Below, one piece after another: positions 8,653-16,479 of a DNA stretch of 64,000 nt. Position 1 is the stretch's first letter. Each line of letters opens with the position of its first letter. Where the stretch lies: positions 434,001 to 498,000 of the forward strand of contig CAVYZU010000006.1 in assembly GCA_963772965.1 (NCBI GenBank), read 5' to 3'. The notes beneath the pieces are model-generated. The model worked only from the letters and a program-made list of their open reading frames with translations. It was not told the DNA's origin and searched no databases. Source of the stretch: AP-15 sp963772965 (GTDB taxonomy: Bacteria > Pseudomonadota > Alphaproteobacteria > ATCC43930 > CGMCC-115725). The translations under genes and the position numbers were made by a program.

Positions 8653-9363
8653 ATGACGATTTCAACGATAGCGACATCCGCTCTGCTGGCGGGCATCCTC
8701 GCGATATCCTTTGCGGCCCCTGTTTCTAGCGCGGCAGCAGAAATCGAAAGCCCAGAGTCGATCCGGTCGGCGATCACGACCGCCATCGAGCCTCGGCTAG
8801 GCACATTCAACGGCGCCACGGTTGAAGTAGCGGTCGGCGCCATCGACGCGCGCCTTCGGCTACCCGCCTGCCAAGCCGTTGAAGTCGCTCTTCCGCCGGT
8901 CAACGCGGCGCTGATGACGGCGAAAGTCGACTGCCGGGCGCCCAGTTGGACGCTTTATGTCCCGATCCGCCTGCGTGCCTGGGTCGACGCGCTGGTAGCG
9001 TCAACCAGCCTGGCGCCCAACACCAAGCTCAGCGCCAATGATCTGACCCGCGGCCGTATCGATGTATTCGCGAACAGTGGTGGCGTGTTGACCGAAGCGG
9101 CGCAGGCCGAAGGCAAAATATTGCGTGTCGGGTTGCTCGCGGGGTCGCCAATCCTGTCGCCGTTTCTCGAATTTCCGATCGTCGTGCATCGCGGGCAAAA
9201 GGTGCTGCTGACCCTTTCCGCCAGTACGATGACGATCAAAGCGCCGGCACTCGCCCTGGAAGACGGCCGAACCGGCGACAGCATCGAAGTGGAAAATCCC
9301 GACAGCCAGAAAACGATGCGGGCAACGGTGCTCGACGACGGAAGCGTCGAGATGAAATTCTGA
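8653..9363 (+). CDS. flgA: FlgA, periplasmic chaperone for P-ring assembly
   Basis: FlgA assists polymerisation of FlgI in the periplasm. The 236-residue protein has a signal peptide (residues 1-28, ending PVSSAAA). An N-terminal region contains LRLPACQAVEVALPP and the C-terminal SAF-like domain (about 120-230) contains APNTKLSANDLTRGRIDV, LAGSPILSPFLEFPIVVHRG and the typical ending SIEVENPDSQKTMRATV. It is divergent from flgB, as in the enterobacterial flgA/flgB arrangement, and is followed 22 bases later by a FlgN-like gene. Confidence 0.94.
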   Translation: MTISTIATSALLAGILAISFAAPVSSAAAEIESPESIRSAITTAIEPRLGTFNGATVEVAVGAIDARLRLPACQAVEVALPPVNAALMTAKVDCRAPSWTLYVPIRLRAWVDALVASTSLAPNTKLSANDLTRGRIDVFANSGGVLTEAAQAEGKILRVGLLAGSPILSPFLEFPIVVHRGQKVLLTLSASTMTIKAPALALEDGRTGDSIEVENPDSQKTMRATVLDDGSVEMKF

Positions 9364-9385
9364 ACGACGCAGGAACGGAAACACG

Positions 9386-9748
9386 ATGTCACATTCGAGC
9401 AACAGAGTTTCGGTGCTGATCGCCAAACTGCAATTGCTGCTGGGGGAGGAACGCAACATCCTGTTGTCGGGTCACCCCGAGCGATTAGGCAACGTCGTCG
9501 CGCGCAAGTTGATGATCGCCGAAAAGCTCGAAGACGAGTGCCAAAAATCGGTATCGGCGGCCCCCGGCGCAGAAGAATTGATCGCATTGGACCGCTACAA
9601 CCGGGGCAACTCGATCATCTGCTCGGCAATGATCCGCCACTTGACCCAAACGATCGACAGGTTGCGCCGTCGGGAATGTCATCGGTCTTACCAGCCTGAC
9701 GGCGCCGAGAACGCACCGCCGACGCCGAACCCGCTCGGCGCGGCCTAA
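9386..9748 (+). CDS. flgN: FlgN-like flagellar export chaperone
   Basis: The 120-residue, mainly helical protein has a pattern typical of FlgN: LQLLLGEERNILLSGHPERL, then LMIAEKLEDE, an Asn-rich middle (DRYNRGNSIICSAM), IRHLTQTIDRLRR, and a short tail HRSYQPDG. FlgN keeps FlgK and FlgL soluble and delivers them to the export gate. It follows flgA by 22 bases on the same strand. FlgM would be the alternative for a gene in this place, but the length and the absence of an obvious sigma-28-binding motif fit FlgN better. It converges with flhB after 16 bases. Confidence 0.7.
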   Translation: MSHSSNRVSVLIAKLQLLLGEERNILLSGHPERLGNVVARKLMIAEKLEDECQKSVSAAPGAEELIALDRYNRGNSIICSAMIRHLTQTIDRLRRRECHRSYQPDGAENAPPTPNPLGAA

Positions 9749-9764
9749 ACCGCCCTAATCGCCC

Positions 9765-10898
9765 TCAAGCGGCGAACTCCGCCGGGGGCTCAAACCGCCG
9801 ATCCCGCGGAACCGGTGGCAACGGTCTTCCCGAAGCGCTCGCCGCCCGCAACCGGTAGACATAGGCAAGCACCTCGGCAACAGGGGGATAAAGGCCCGAG
9901 GGGATCTCGTCTTCGAGTTCCACAAATCGGCAGATCGCGCGGGCCAACGGAGGCGCTTCGATGACTGGGACAAGGTGCTCCGCGGCGATCTCGCGGATGC
10001 GTTGAGCGACGAGCCCGGTCCCTTTGGCGACAAGACGCGGCGCCGGCATGCCCTCCCGGTACTGCAATGCCGCGGCATAATGCTCGGGGTTGGTCACGAC
10101 GACGTCGGCTTTGGGGACCTCTGCCGCCATCCGCATCCGCGCCATCCGGCGTCGCAAAAGCTTGATGCGACGCTTTGTCTGCGGGCTGCCGTCGAGTTCG
10201 CGGAGTTCATCTTTTACCTCTTGCCGCGTCATTTTTAACCGATCACGGTATTCCCAAACCTGATACGGCACTTCCAGGGCCGCCATGCCAGCCAAGGCCG
10301 CGGCGAGCACCAGGAAGAGGCGGTTCCACAGCAATGCGGCGTGATCGACGGGGCGTGGCCAGGTTGCAATTGCGGATTGCACAAAATCGGGAGCCCAGCT
10401 CCGAATCAGGCTGAAAGCGATGGTGCCGACAACCCCGAATTTGATTAATGCCTTTACGATTTCGACCAGCGCAGTGCGCGAGAATAATCGCCGAAGTCCG
10501 GCAATCGGATTGACGCGCGTAAAATCGGGGCTCAATGGCTGCGCAGACATGCTCCAACCGCCGATCATAACCTCGGCGAGAAGCGCCACCGCTGCCATTA
10601 TGATCAGAAAGATCGCGACGACTTGCAGCCCCGGTGTCACGATCGAACTCACAGCCGAGAGCAGGCGTGACGGCTCCTCTAGCCAGTCAGCCCGATAACT
10701 CAGGCCGCGTCGAAGCGACAGATCGAGCAGCCCGACGAGCTTTCCGCCGGCTAAGCTGAAGACGACCGCGCCGGTCAGGAGAACCAATGCGGCCGCCACC
10801 CCGTGGGCGCGCAGCACCAGCCCTTCTTCGCGCGCTTTCGCCAAGCGTCGCTGGGTTGGTTGTTCGGTGCGGTCGCCGCTGCCGGAGCTATCGCTCAT
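9765..10898 (-). CDS. flhB: FlhB, flagellar export switch protein
   Basis: FlhB sits at the export gate and switches substrate class after autocleavage. From the ATG at 10898, which overlaps the fliR stop (ATGA), the protein has 377 residues. It starts SGSGDRTEQPTQRRLAKARE, has four hydrophobic segments between about 30 and 210, and a cytoplasmic domain with KMTRQEVKDELRELDGSPQ. The cleavage motif, usually NPTH, reads NPEH at residues 270-273 (10080-10091). The frame is open upstream but that part lies inside fliR. It is the last gene of the fli operon. Confidence 0.95.
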   Translation of the reverse strand: MSDSSGSGDRTEQPTQRRLAKAREEGLVLRAHGVAAALVLLTGAVVFSLAGGKLVGLLDLSLRRGLSYRADWLEEPSRLLSAVSSIVTPGLQVVAIFLIIMAAVALLAEVMIGGWSMSAQPLSPDFTRVNPIAGLRRLFSRTALVEIVKALIKFGVVGTIAFSLIRSWAPDFVQSAIATWPRPVDHAALLWNRLFLVLAAALAGMAALEVPYQVWEYRDRLKMTRQEVKDELRELDGSPQTKRRIKLLRRRMARMRMAAEVPKADVVVTNPEHYAAALQYREGMPAPRLVAKGTGLVAQRIREIAAEHLVPVIEAPPLARAICRFVELEDEIPSGLYPPVAEVLAYVYRLRAASASGRPLPPVPRDRRFEPPAEFAA

Positions 10899-11680
10899 GG
10901 AAGATGACCGCTGATGGCGAGGCGGCCGACTTTCAATCCGGCCGCAATCATGTGCTCGACCGCCGGCACAAAAAACGGCAGCACGGCAATCGTCGCCGCG
11001 ATCCCGACCCACATGAACACAGAAAACCCGACCGACATCAGATTTATCTGAGGGGAGACACGTGATAACAGCGCCATCGCCAATTGCGCCGCCAGCAGGA
11101 TTGCGATCACCGGCAAGGCCAGCCATACACCCATTTGAAACAGCAGCGCGCCAGCGCTCGCCAGCGCATGCCATCCCTGTACCGTCACCCCGGCTTCGGG
11201 TGAAATCGGGACCACGTCAAAGCTCTTTACCAAGACACCGAGCAGGATCAGGTGCCCGTTCAGCGACAGAAAAAGCAACAGGCCGACAAGGCCGAAAAAA
11301 TCCGCCATGACCGGCACTTCAAACCGGTTCTGCGCATCGAGGAGGCCGGCAAAACCGAAACCCATTTGTACGCCGATAAAATCACCGGCGAAGGCCATGG
11401 CTGCGAGGGTCAATTGCATCGCAAAGCCCAGGGCGAGCCCGACGGCAATTTGCTCGATGACGAGGACAACTGCCGCCAAGGAGAGTGTCAGTGGGGCCGA
11501 ATGCTGGAGTACGGGCGCAAGAACGGCTGCGATCACAAAAGCGAGCGCTACCTTTACCCGCGCTGGAACCGCCATCGAGCTGAAACCGGGTGCTGCTGCA
11601 AAGAGTGCCAGTGTACGCAGAAACGGCCAGAAGAACTCGCCGAGCCAGCGGACCAAATCGGCGTCGTTGATCGACAGCAC
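10895..11680 (-). CDS. fliR: FliR, flagellar export gate membrane protein
   Basis: FliR forms the export gate with FliP and FliQ. I choose the GTG at 11680 (VLSINDADLVRWLGEFFWPF), two bases after the fliQ stop, giving 261 residues, the usual size. About six hydrophobic segments are visible, with family motifs MQMGFGFAGLLDAQ-like (FIGVQMGFGFAGLLD), LFLSLNGHLILLGVLVKSF and LLSRVSPQINLMSVGF. Its stop overlaps flhB by four bases. Confidence 0.94.
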   Translation of the reverse strand: MLSINDADLVRWLGEFFWPFLRTLALFAAAPGFSSMAVPARVKVALAFVIAAVLAPVLQHSAPLTLSLAAVVLVIEQIAVGLALGFAMQLTLAAMAFAGDFIGVQMGFGFAGLLDAQNRFEVPVMADFFGLVGLLLFLSLNGHLILLGVLVKSFDVVPISPEAGVTVQGWHALASAGALLFQMGVWLALPVIAILLAAQLAMALLSRVSPQINLMSVGFSVFMWVGIAATIAVLPFFVPAVEHMIAAGLKVGRLAISGHLP

Positions 11681-11682
11681 GG

Positions 11683-11952
11683 CTAACCTGAAAATGTCCG
11701 TATTGCCGTCGCCGCCCGTTCGATATAGCCGTTCATCTGACCGAAAGCCCATGCTGCGGTGAAGTAAGCGACCAGCAGCACCGCCGCGAACCGCGGCACA
11801 AAGCTCAATGTCAAATCATTGATACGGGTACCCGCCTGAAACACACCGACAACGAAGCTGGACAAGATCGCGGTAAACAGAAAAGGGCTAGCGAGCGCCA
11901 GTACGATAATCAACATTTCGCGCACTGATGCCATGACCGCCGTCGTGTTCAT
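11683..11952 (-). CDS. fliQ: FliQ paralogue in the fliOPQR block (divergent copy)
   Basis: The 89-residue protein has two hydrophobic helices (about 12-38 and 50-72) joined by GTRINDLTLSFVPRFAA, the FliQ signature loop. The ATG at 11952 overlaps the fliP stop (ATGA), and fliR follows after two bases, the normal fliP-fliQ-fliR order. A second FliQ with a more canonical loop (AATQINEPTISFVPKF) is at 21172-21435. This copy has R and D where most family members have Q and E. It may be the native gate subunit or a diverged paralogue; the sequence does not settle it. Confidence 0.88.
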   Translation of the reverse strand: MNTTAVMASVREMLIIVLALASPFLFTAILSSFVVGVFQAGTRINDLTLSFVPRFAAVLLVAYFTAAWAFGQMNGYIERAATAIRTFSG

Positions 11953-12716
11953 CGCACGAATCCCGCCGCCAGCGACCCGACCACCAGCGTCCAACCGTTG
12001 ACGAGGACAAATAAGGCAAGCTTTAGCGGCAATGAAACGCTAATCGGCGAGAGCAACATCATCCCGAGCGACATCATCACCGCCGCCACGACAATGTCGA
12101 TTACCAGAAAGGGAAGGAATATCATAAAGCCGATCTGGAAGCCGCTCTTGAGCTCGGAAGTAACGAATGCGGGTAACAGAATCCGGAACGGCACGTCTCC
12201 GGCGCTACGATAGGTTTCCCCGCCCGCCAATTTCAGGAATAAACCCAAATCCGCGCGCCGCGTCTGCTTGACCATAAATTCGCGCAATGGCGCTTCCGCT
12301 TTCTCGATCGCGTCGGCCGAAGAAATGCTGTTGTTCAACAGAGGCTGCAGCGCGTCGCTATTAATGCGGGAGAACACCGGGCCCATGACAAACATCGTCA
12401 GGAACAGCGCCAGACCGATCAGCACTTGATTGGGCGGGGTTTGGGTCAATCCCAATGCCTGGCGAAGCAGCGACAACACGATAATGATTCGGGTGAATGC
12501 CGTTGTTGTCAGCAGGATCGCGGGCAGAAACGTCAGGCCCGCCATCAGCAGCAATATCTGGATCGGTACGGTATAGGTCTGGCCGCCGTGCCCGTCGGAC
12601 TGTGTGTCGAGCATGCCGAGGCCGGCGGCGTGCGCTGCTGCCGTGACCGCCATGGGAACAAGGCCCGCCGCCACGATGACGGCGATGCGCGCCGTTGTCA
12701 TCATCCCGCGCGCCAT
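11949..12716 (-). CDS. fliP: FliP, flagellar export gate protein
   Basis: The 255-residue membrane protein has an N-terminal cleavable signal (residues about 8-31) as is usual for FliP. Core motifs are visible: LLMAGLTFLPAILLTTTAFT, RIIIVLSLLRQALGLTQTPP, NQVLIGLALFLTMFVM, and ILLPAFVTSELKSGFQIGF, then VIDIVVAAVMMSLGMMLLSP. FliP pentamers line the export pore. The start overlaps the fliO end by 16 bases, and the stop overlaps fliQ by four. Confidence 0.96.
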   Translation of the reverse strand: MARGMMTTARIAVIVAAGLVPMAVTAAAHAAGLGMLDTQSDGHGGQTYTVPIQILLLMAGLTFLPAILLTTTAFTRIIIVLSLLRQALGLTQTPPNQVLIGLALFLTMFVMGPVFSRINSDALQPLLNNSISSADAIEKAEAPLREFMVKQTRRADLGLFLKLAGGETYRSAGDVPFRILLPAFVTSELKSGFQIGFMIFLPFLVIDIVVAAVMMSLGMMLLSPISVSLPLKLALFVLVNGWTLVVGSLAAGFVR

Positions 12717-13036
12717 CGTTCCCTCGCTCTGCGCATGGCCTCGCCAAAACCGGCATTTGCGGGCGCAACCGGTGATAACGGTTCGTTCAGTTCATGCAGC
12801 AGGGAGACCGCGCCATTGCCGACCCCGAGCACCAGCTGTTTTGCGCCGATCGATACAACTAGCAGCCGCTCCCGCGGTCCCAAGCTCAGCGCTCGAAGAA
12901 TCCTGCAATCCTCGTTGCGTAGCACAATCCCGGTGGGTCGCGCTCGGCGCAATGCCCACAGCGCAATCCACAACAGAACGACGATCACGCCCATCGCCAC
13001 CGAGAGCGAGGCAAGACCGTCAGTTTCAAAAGGCAC
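12701..13036 (-). CDS. fliO: FliO, flagellar gate assembly factor
   Basis: FliO is a small bitopic membrane protein that helps assemble FliP. The 111-residue product has one transmembrane helix (residues about 10-29, VAMGVIVVLLWIALWALRR) and a cytoplasmic part with the weakly conserved ILRALSLGPRERLLVVSIG and KQLVLGVGNGAVSLLHEL. Position between fliL and fliP and overlap with fliP support the call. Confidence 0.88.
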   Translation of the reverse strand: MPFETDGLASLSVAMGVIVVLLWIALWALRRARPTGIVLRNEDCRILRALSLGPRERLLVVSIGAKQLVLGVGNGAVSLLHELNEPLSPVAPANAGFGEAMRRARERWRAG

Positions 13037-13047
13037 GCTCGGTTTCC

Positions 13048-13584
13048 CTATTCGACGATCAGAGTTGAGAAATAGACGTCCTGGACCACTCGGCCATTCG
13101 GCTGAGCCCCGCTGAGCCGCTTCACCTGTTCGGCGCCGAGCCGCTGCGCGAGCAGCCGATTCGCCGCCGCAGCCATCGCCTGGCGCAATTTATCGACCCC
13201 GGCCGGGGTGACGATTTCCTCTACCTTAAACGCGAGCGCAGTTTGTCGCAGCGCGTCCTGTACCTCGGGCAATATGCCGGTGATGGCGTTCCCTGCATCC
13301 TTGCCCGGGAGAGCAAGGTTAATGCCCAGCTGGACAAAATGCGGAGAGCCGGCATCATTGGCGATACTGACGACGAAGGGCTTGATCTCGAGGTATAATG
13401 GCGGCTCTGAGACATGATTATTGGCGATTTGTGGGGCTTGACGCGGCGCCAAGAACCAGTACGCCACGCCGGCACATGCGGCCATTGCGATCACCAGAAC
13501 AGCGATCATCTTCCACGACCGAAACGCGGACCAACGCCGCGCGGTCTTGACCGTGGCCGCAGCCACTCCATCGACGTCAGTCAT
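13048..13584 (-). CDS. fliL: FliL, stator-associated basal body protein
   Basis: FliL sits near the motor and supports stator function. I choose the ATG at 13584 (MTDVDGVAAATVKT), 178 residues; the frame is open upstream but overlaps fliJ. A single membrane helix lies at about 25-46. The periplasmic stomatin-like domain shows PPLYLEIKPFVVSIAND, HFVQLGINLALPG and the C-terminal NGRVVQDVYFSTLIVE, which is typical. It follows fliJ after 19 bases and precedes fliO by 11. Confidence 0.93.
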   Translation of the reverse strand: MTDVDGVAAATVKTARRWSAFRSWKMIAVLVIAMAACAGVAYWFLAPRQAPQIANNHVSEPPLYLEIKPFVVSIANDAGSPHFVQLGINLALPGKDAGNAITGILPEVQDALRQTALAFKVEEIVTPAGVDKLRQAMAAAANRLLAQRLGAEQVKRLSGAQPNGRVVQDVYFSTLIVE

Positions 13585-13603
13585 TGTCTGATCCCGGGTT
13601 TCG

Positions 13604-14053
13604 TCATATTTGATTGCGCGTCGGCGCAGAGCTCCGAGCACTACGTTGCAGCAGCTCATCGACATCCGATTGCAGACGGCGCGATACGGCTACGGCGTTT
13701 CGCGCAGCCGCGCGATCGCATAAGATCTCACAGACGCGTTTCTCGCGCCGGGCGGCGTGCAGCTCCTGCCAATGTCGGGCACACGCGTCTTCAAGGCTGC
13801 CGAGTTCGCTCTGTTGGCTGGCGACGACGGCCTCGACCTGGCCAATAAAACCGATATAGGCCGCGGTCGAGACGGCTGGCATTCCTTGCAGCAGGTTGGC
13901 GCGCATCGAGTTGCGGTAGCCCTCCATATGTGCTTGCAGACCTATCAGTTTCTGACGTGTATCGTCGCGTTGCGCGCGAACCCGCTGCCACGACAAGACT
14001 GCCTCCTCGACGCGGCGTTCAGCCAGACGGATCATTGCGTTCCCCGACAGCAT
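13604..14053 (-). CDS. fliJ: FliJ, export ATPase stalk/chaperone-escort protein
   Basis: The 149-residue product is strongly charged and helical, as expected for the antiparallel coiled coil that FliJ inserts in the FliI hexamer. Visible heptad-like stretches are ERRVEEAVLSWQRVRAQRDD and GQVEAVVASQQSELGSLEDA. Sequence conservation in FliJ is low, so the call rests on size, coiled coil and its place four bases after fliI. Confidence 0.8.
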   Translation of the reverse strand: MLSGNAMIRLAERRVEEAVLSWQRVRAQRDDTRQKLIGLQAHMEGYRNSMRANLLQGMPAVSTAAYIGFIGQVEAVVASQQSELGSLEDACARHWQELHAARREKRVCEILCDRAAARNAVAVSRRLQSDVDELLQRSARSSAPTRNQI

Positions 14054-14057
14054 GCTC

Positions 14058-15458
14058 TCACTCGCCGAGTAGCTGGCCGAGCGCTGCCACGCTATCGGCG
14101 AAAGAAACCGCGCTTGTCATGTCCTGGCGCATGAAGTTCTCGATCGCCGGGCGCAGCGCTACCGCGCGATCGAGCTCAGCGTCGTGACCGGGTCGATAAC
14201 CGCCGAGCGCGATGATGTCGCGGCTGTCTTCAAGGCGGCTCCACAGCTGTTTGAAGCGTCGCGCGAGCATGATCTGTTCGCTCGAAACGATCGATGACAT
14301 GACGCGGCTTATCGAAGGACCGATATCAACCGCCGGGAAAAGACCGGCTTCGGCAAGTCGGCGCGACAATACGATGTGACCGTCGAGGATGGCCCGGGTC
14401 GAATCCCCGACCGGATCATTTAAGTCGTCACCTTCGACCAGAACGGTATAGAGCGCGGTGATGCTACCATTTCCGTCTTCACCATTGCCGGCGCGCTCGC
14501 ACAATGCGGCGATCCGCTGGAACACCGAGGGGGGATAGCCGCGGCTTGCTGGGATCTCACCAATCGCCAGACCGATTTCGCGCTGGGCCATCGCAAACCG
14601 CGTTAATGAATCAATCAGGAGCAGGACATGCTGCCCTTGGTCGCGAAAGTATTCAGCGATGGCCATTGCTCGGTAAGCGCCGTGGACGCGGCCGAGCGCC
14701 GAGGCGTCCGCCGGTGCAGTGACAACCACTGCTTTGACCAATCCGCCAGGCCCGAGAATGCGCTCAATAAATTCCTTGACCTCGCGGCCGCGTTCGCCGA
14801 CCAGCCCGACAACCACGACATCCGCGCTCGTATACCGCGCCATCATTCCAAGCAGAACACTCTTGCCAACGCCGCTTCCGGCAAAAAGACCCAATCGCGC
14901 GCCGCGTCCGACCGAGAACAGGGCATTGATTGACCGCACGCCAACATCAAGCGGTGTATCGACGAGCGCGCGCCGCATCGGGTTTATTGGCCGGCCAAAC
15001 AATGGCATCCGCTCGGTGCAGCGTAGTTTTCCCTTGCCGTCCAATGCCAGCCCGCCGCCATCGACAACCCGACCGAGAAGTTGCGGACCCACGGCTATTT
15101 CGACTGAGCGCCCTGCCGGAATGACGCGAGCGCCGGGCGCCAGTCCGCTGCTATGGCCCTCAGCCATCAGCAATACCCGGTCGCCGTCAAACCCGACGGC
15201 CTCCGCCGATACGAGCCGGCCCAACTCGCTCTCGACAAAACAGCTTTCGCCGATCGCCACTCGGATGCCGCGCGCCTCCATTACCAGCCCAACCGTACGA
15301 ACCAGGCTACCATGGACCACCACCGCGGCGTCACTGTCGCTCAATCGTGCGCGGTAGCGGTCGAGCCGTTCGCTCAATCGCAAACTTGCCGCTGCATCGA
15401 TCGACCGTTGCGTCCGCTCCGGCGTACCTGCCATTTCGCTCGATGGGACCAAATTCAT
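14058..15458 (-). CDS. fliI: FliI, flagellum-specific ATPase
   Basis: FliI is the F1-beta-like ATPase that powers unfolding and entry of export substrates. From the ATG at 15458, overlapping the fliH stop (ATGA), it has 466 residues. The Walker A region LFAGSGVGKSVL is at about 191-202, Walker B is HVLLLIDSLTRFA, and ASRGYPPSVFQRI, VLVEGDDLNDPVGDSTRAIL and GHIVLSRRLAEAGLFPAVDI are all present. An extended upstream frame runs inside fliH and is not needed. Confidence 0.96.
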   Translation of the reverse strand: MNLVPSSEMAGTPERTQRSIDAAASLRLSERLDRYRARLSDSDAAVVVHGSLVRTVGLVMEARGIRVAIGESCFVESELGRLVSAEAVGFDGDRVLLMAEGHSSGLAPGARVIPAGRSVEIAVGPQLLGRVVDGGGLALDGKGKLRCTERMPLFGRPINPMRRALVDTPLDVGVRSINALFSVGRGARLGLFAGSGVGKSVLLGMMARYTSADVVVVGLVGERGREVKEFIERILGPGGLVKAVVVTAPADASALGRVHGAYRAMAIAEYFRDQGQHVLLLIDSLTRFAMAQREIGLAIGEIPASRGYPPSVFQRIAALCERAGNGEDGNGSITALYTVLVEGDDLNDPVGDSTRAILDGHIVLSRRLAEAGLFPAVDIGPSISRVMSSIVSSEQIMLARRFKQLWSRLEDSRDIIALGGYRPGHDAELDRAVALRPAIENFMRQDMTSAVSFADSVAALGQLLGE

Positions 15459-16225
15459 TTGTCTTCGCCTTCGAACAGGGCGAGCATGACAGCCCGCCAC
15501 CGCGACGCCAGACACAGCTCAACCTGGGACACGCTCTCTCCTGGGCGCGGGCGCCAACGCATGTCCTTGATCGGGGCATTCTGGCCATCGGCGACTAGCC
15601 GGCAGTCGCCCGGCTCGATCTGGTCGTCGCTAACCAGTACGGCGCCGTCCTCTTCGATTTGCGGCGCTAATCGGCGAATAACCTCGAGGTCTGTCGGGTT
15701 GAGGACGACCTTTACGGCACCCGTCTCGATCGGCACTTTCGTGATCGCCTCGCGAATGAGGCGCACTAGGTAATCGCGTGACCGCGAGGTTTCACTGCCG
15801 ATGACGCAGCGCGCGACCTCGAGCGCCAGAGCCGCAACCGCCTCTTCGACCGCCGCGTCCAGAGCAGAGACTGGGCTGCCGAGCTGGGCGATAATCGCCT
15901 GCAGCCGCCGAGCTGCATCTTCAAGGGCCGCCTGCGCTGCATCGGCGCCCGCTGCGACACCTTCGGCATAGCCTTTTTCTCTTCCCTCCAAAAGACCACG
16001 CTCCCAACCTTCGGCATATCCGTTTGCGATCTGCTCCTCGACCATGTCGGCAATCGATTGCAGCTCGGGTTCGTCTTCCTCGGGCTTGGTGACGGCGCCG
16101 TCCTCGCCAATACTCTCACTTTGGGACAATGGGAGAGCCGACACCGGGTGCGGGCTGTCGTCGAGTAGCGGAATTTGCCACAGCAGCAGAGGAATGCTGG
16201 ATGATGTTATCCTAGGCATGGTCAT
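15455..16225 (-). CDS. fliH: FliH, negative regulator/anchor of the export ATPase
   Basis: I place the start at the ATG at 16225 (MTMPRITSSSIPLLLWQ); a second ATG is at 16219. This gives 256 residues. After an acidic N-terminal part there is the typical repeat region with spaced Gly (IANGYAEGWERGLLEGREKG, YAEGVAAGADAA, about residues 75-110). The E-subunit-like C-terminal domain follows (VKVVLNPTDLEVIRRL, PGDCRLVADGQ, and the Trp/Arg-rich end). The frame is open further upstream, but that reading is antisense-like filler overlapping a separate small gene. Confidence 0.85.
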   Translation of the reverse strand: MTMPRITSSSIPLLLWQIPLLDDSPHPVSALPLSQSESIGEDGAVTKPEEDEPELQSIADMVEEQIANGYAEGWERGLLEGREKGYAEGVAAGADAAQAALEDAARRLQAIIAQLGSPVSALDAAVEEAVAALALEVARCVIGSETSRSRDYLVRLIREAITKVPIETGAVKVVLNPTDLEVIRRLAPQIEEDGAVLVSDDQIEPGDCRLVADGQNAPIKDMRWRPRPGESVSQVELCLASRWRAVMLALFEGEDK

Positions 16226-16227
16226 AG

Positions 16228-16449
16228 TCAGTGGCGTGAGGTCCGCACCCATATCCAGCCCAACCGCGCCAGTCCGAAAACCAACCGAAGCATCGACACG
16301 GCGAGCCATGCGCCGACCAAATCTGCCGAGAAACGGGCCCCTGCGACTGCGACAACTCCAAATGCCGGCACGTCCCCGTCGACGCTCATATCCTGGAATT
16401 GCGCAAACCACATCAAGGCGAGCCCTGCCGACAGCAGAAACGGTCGCAT
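16228..16449 (-). CDS. Small membrane protein of unknown function between motB and fliH
   Basis: The 73-residue product starts MRPFLLSAGLALMWF and contains two hydrophobic stretches (about 4-16 and 45-68, VGAWLAVSMLRLVFGLARLG). Third codon positions are rich in G and C, like the neighbouring genes. It begins 30 bases after motB and ends two bases before the fliH ATG, a spacing that fits an operon member. I do not recognise the family. A motor or export accessory protein is possible but purely inferred. Confidence 0.5.
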   Translation of the reverse strand: MRPFLLSAGLALMWFAQFQDMSVDGDVPAFGVVAVAGARFSADLVGAWLAVSMLRLVFGLARLGWIWVRTSRH

Positions 16450-16479
16450 TGCGCGATTTCCGTATCACCGCACCGGCGC

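Noticed and set aside
10899..11174. Longer FlhB start giving a 469-residue protein
   Set aside because: The extra N-terminal part lies inside fliR and has no FlhB features. The ATG at 10898 overlaps the fliR stop and begins the canonical sequence.
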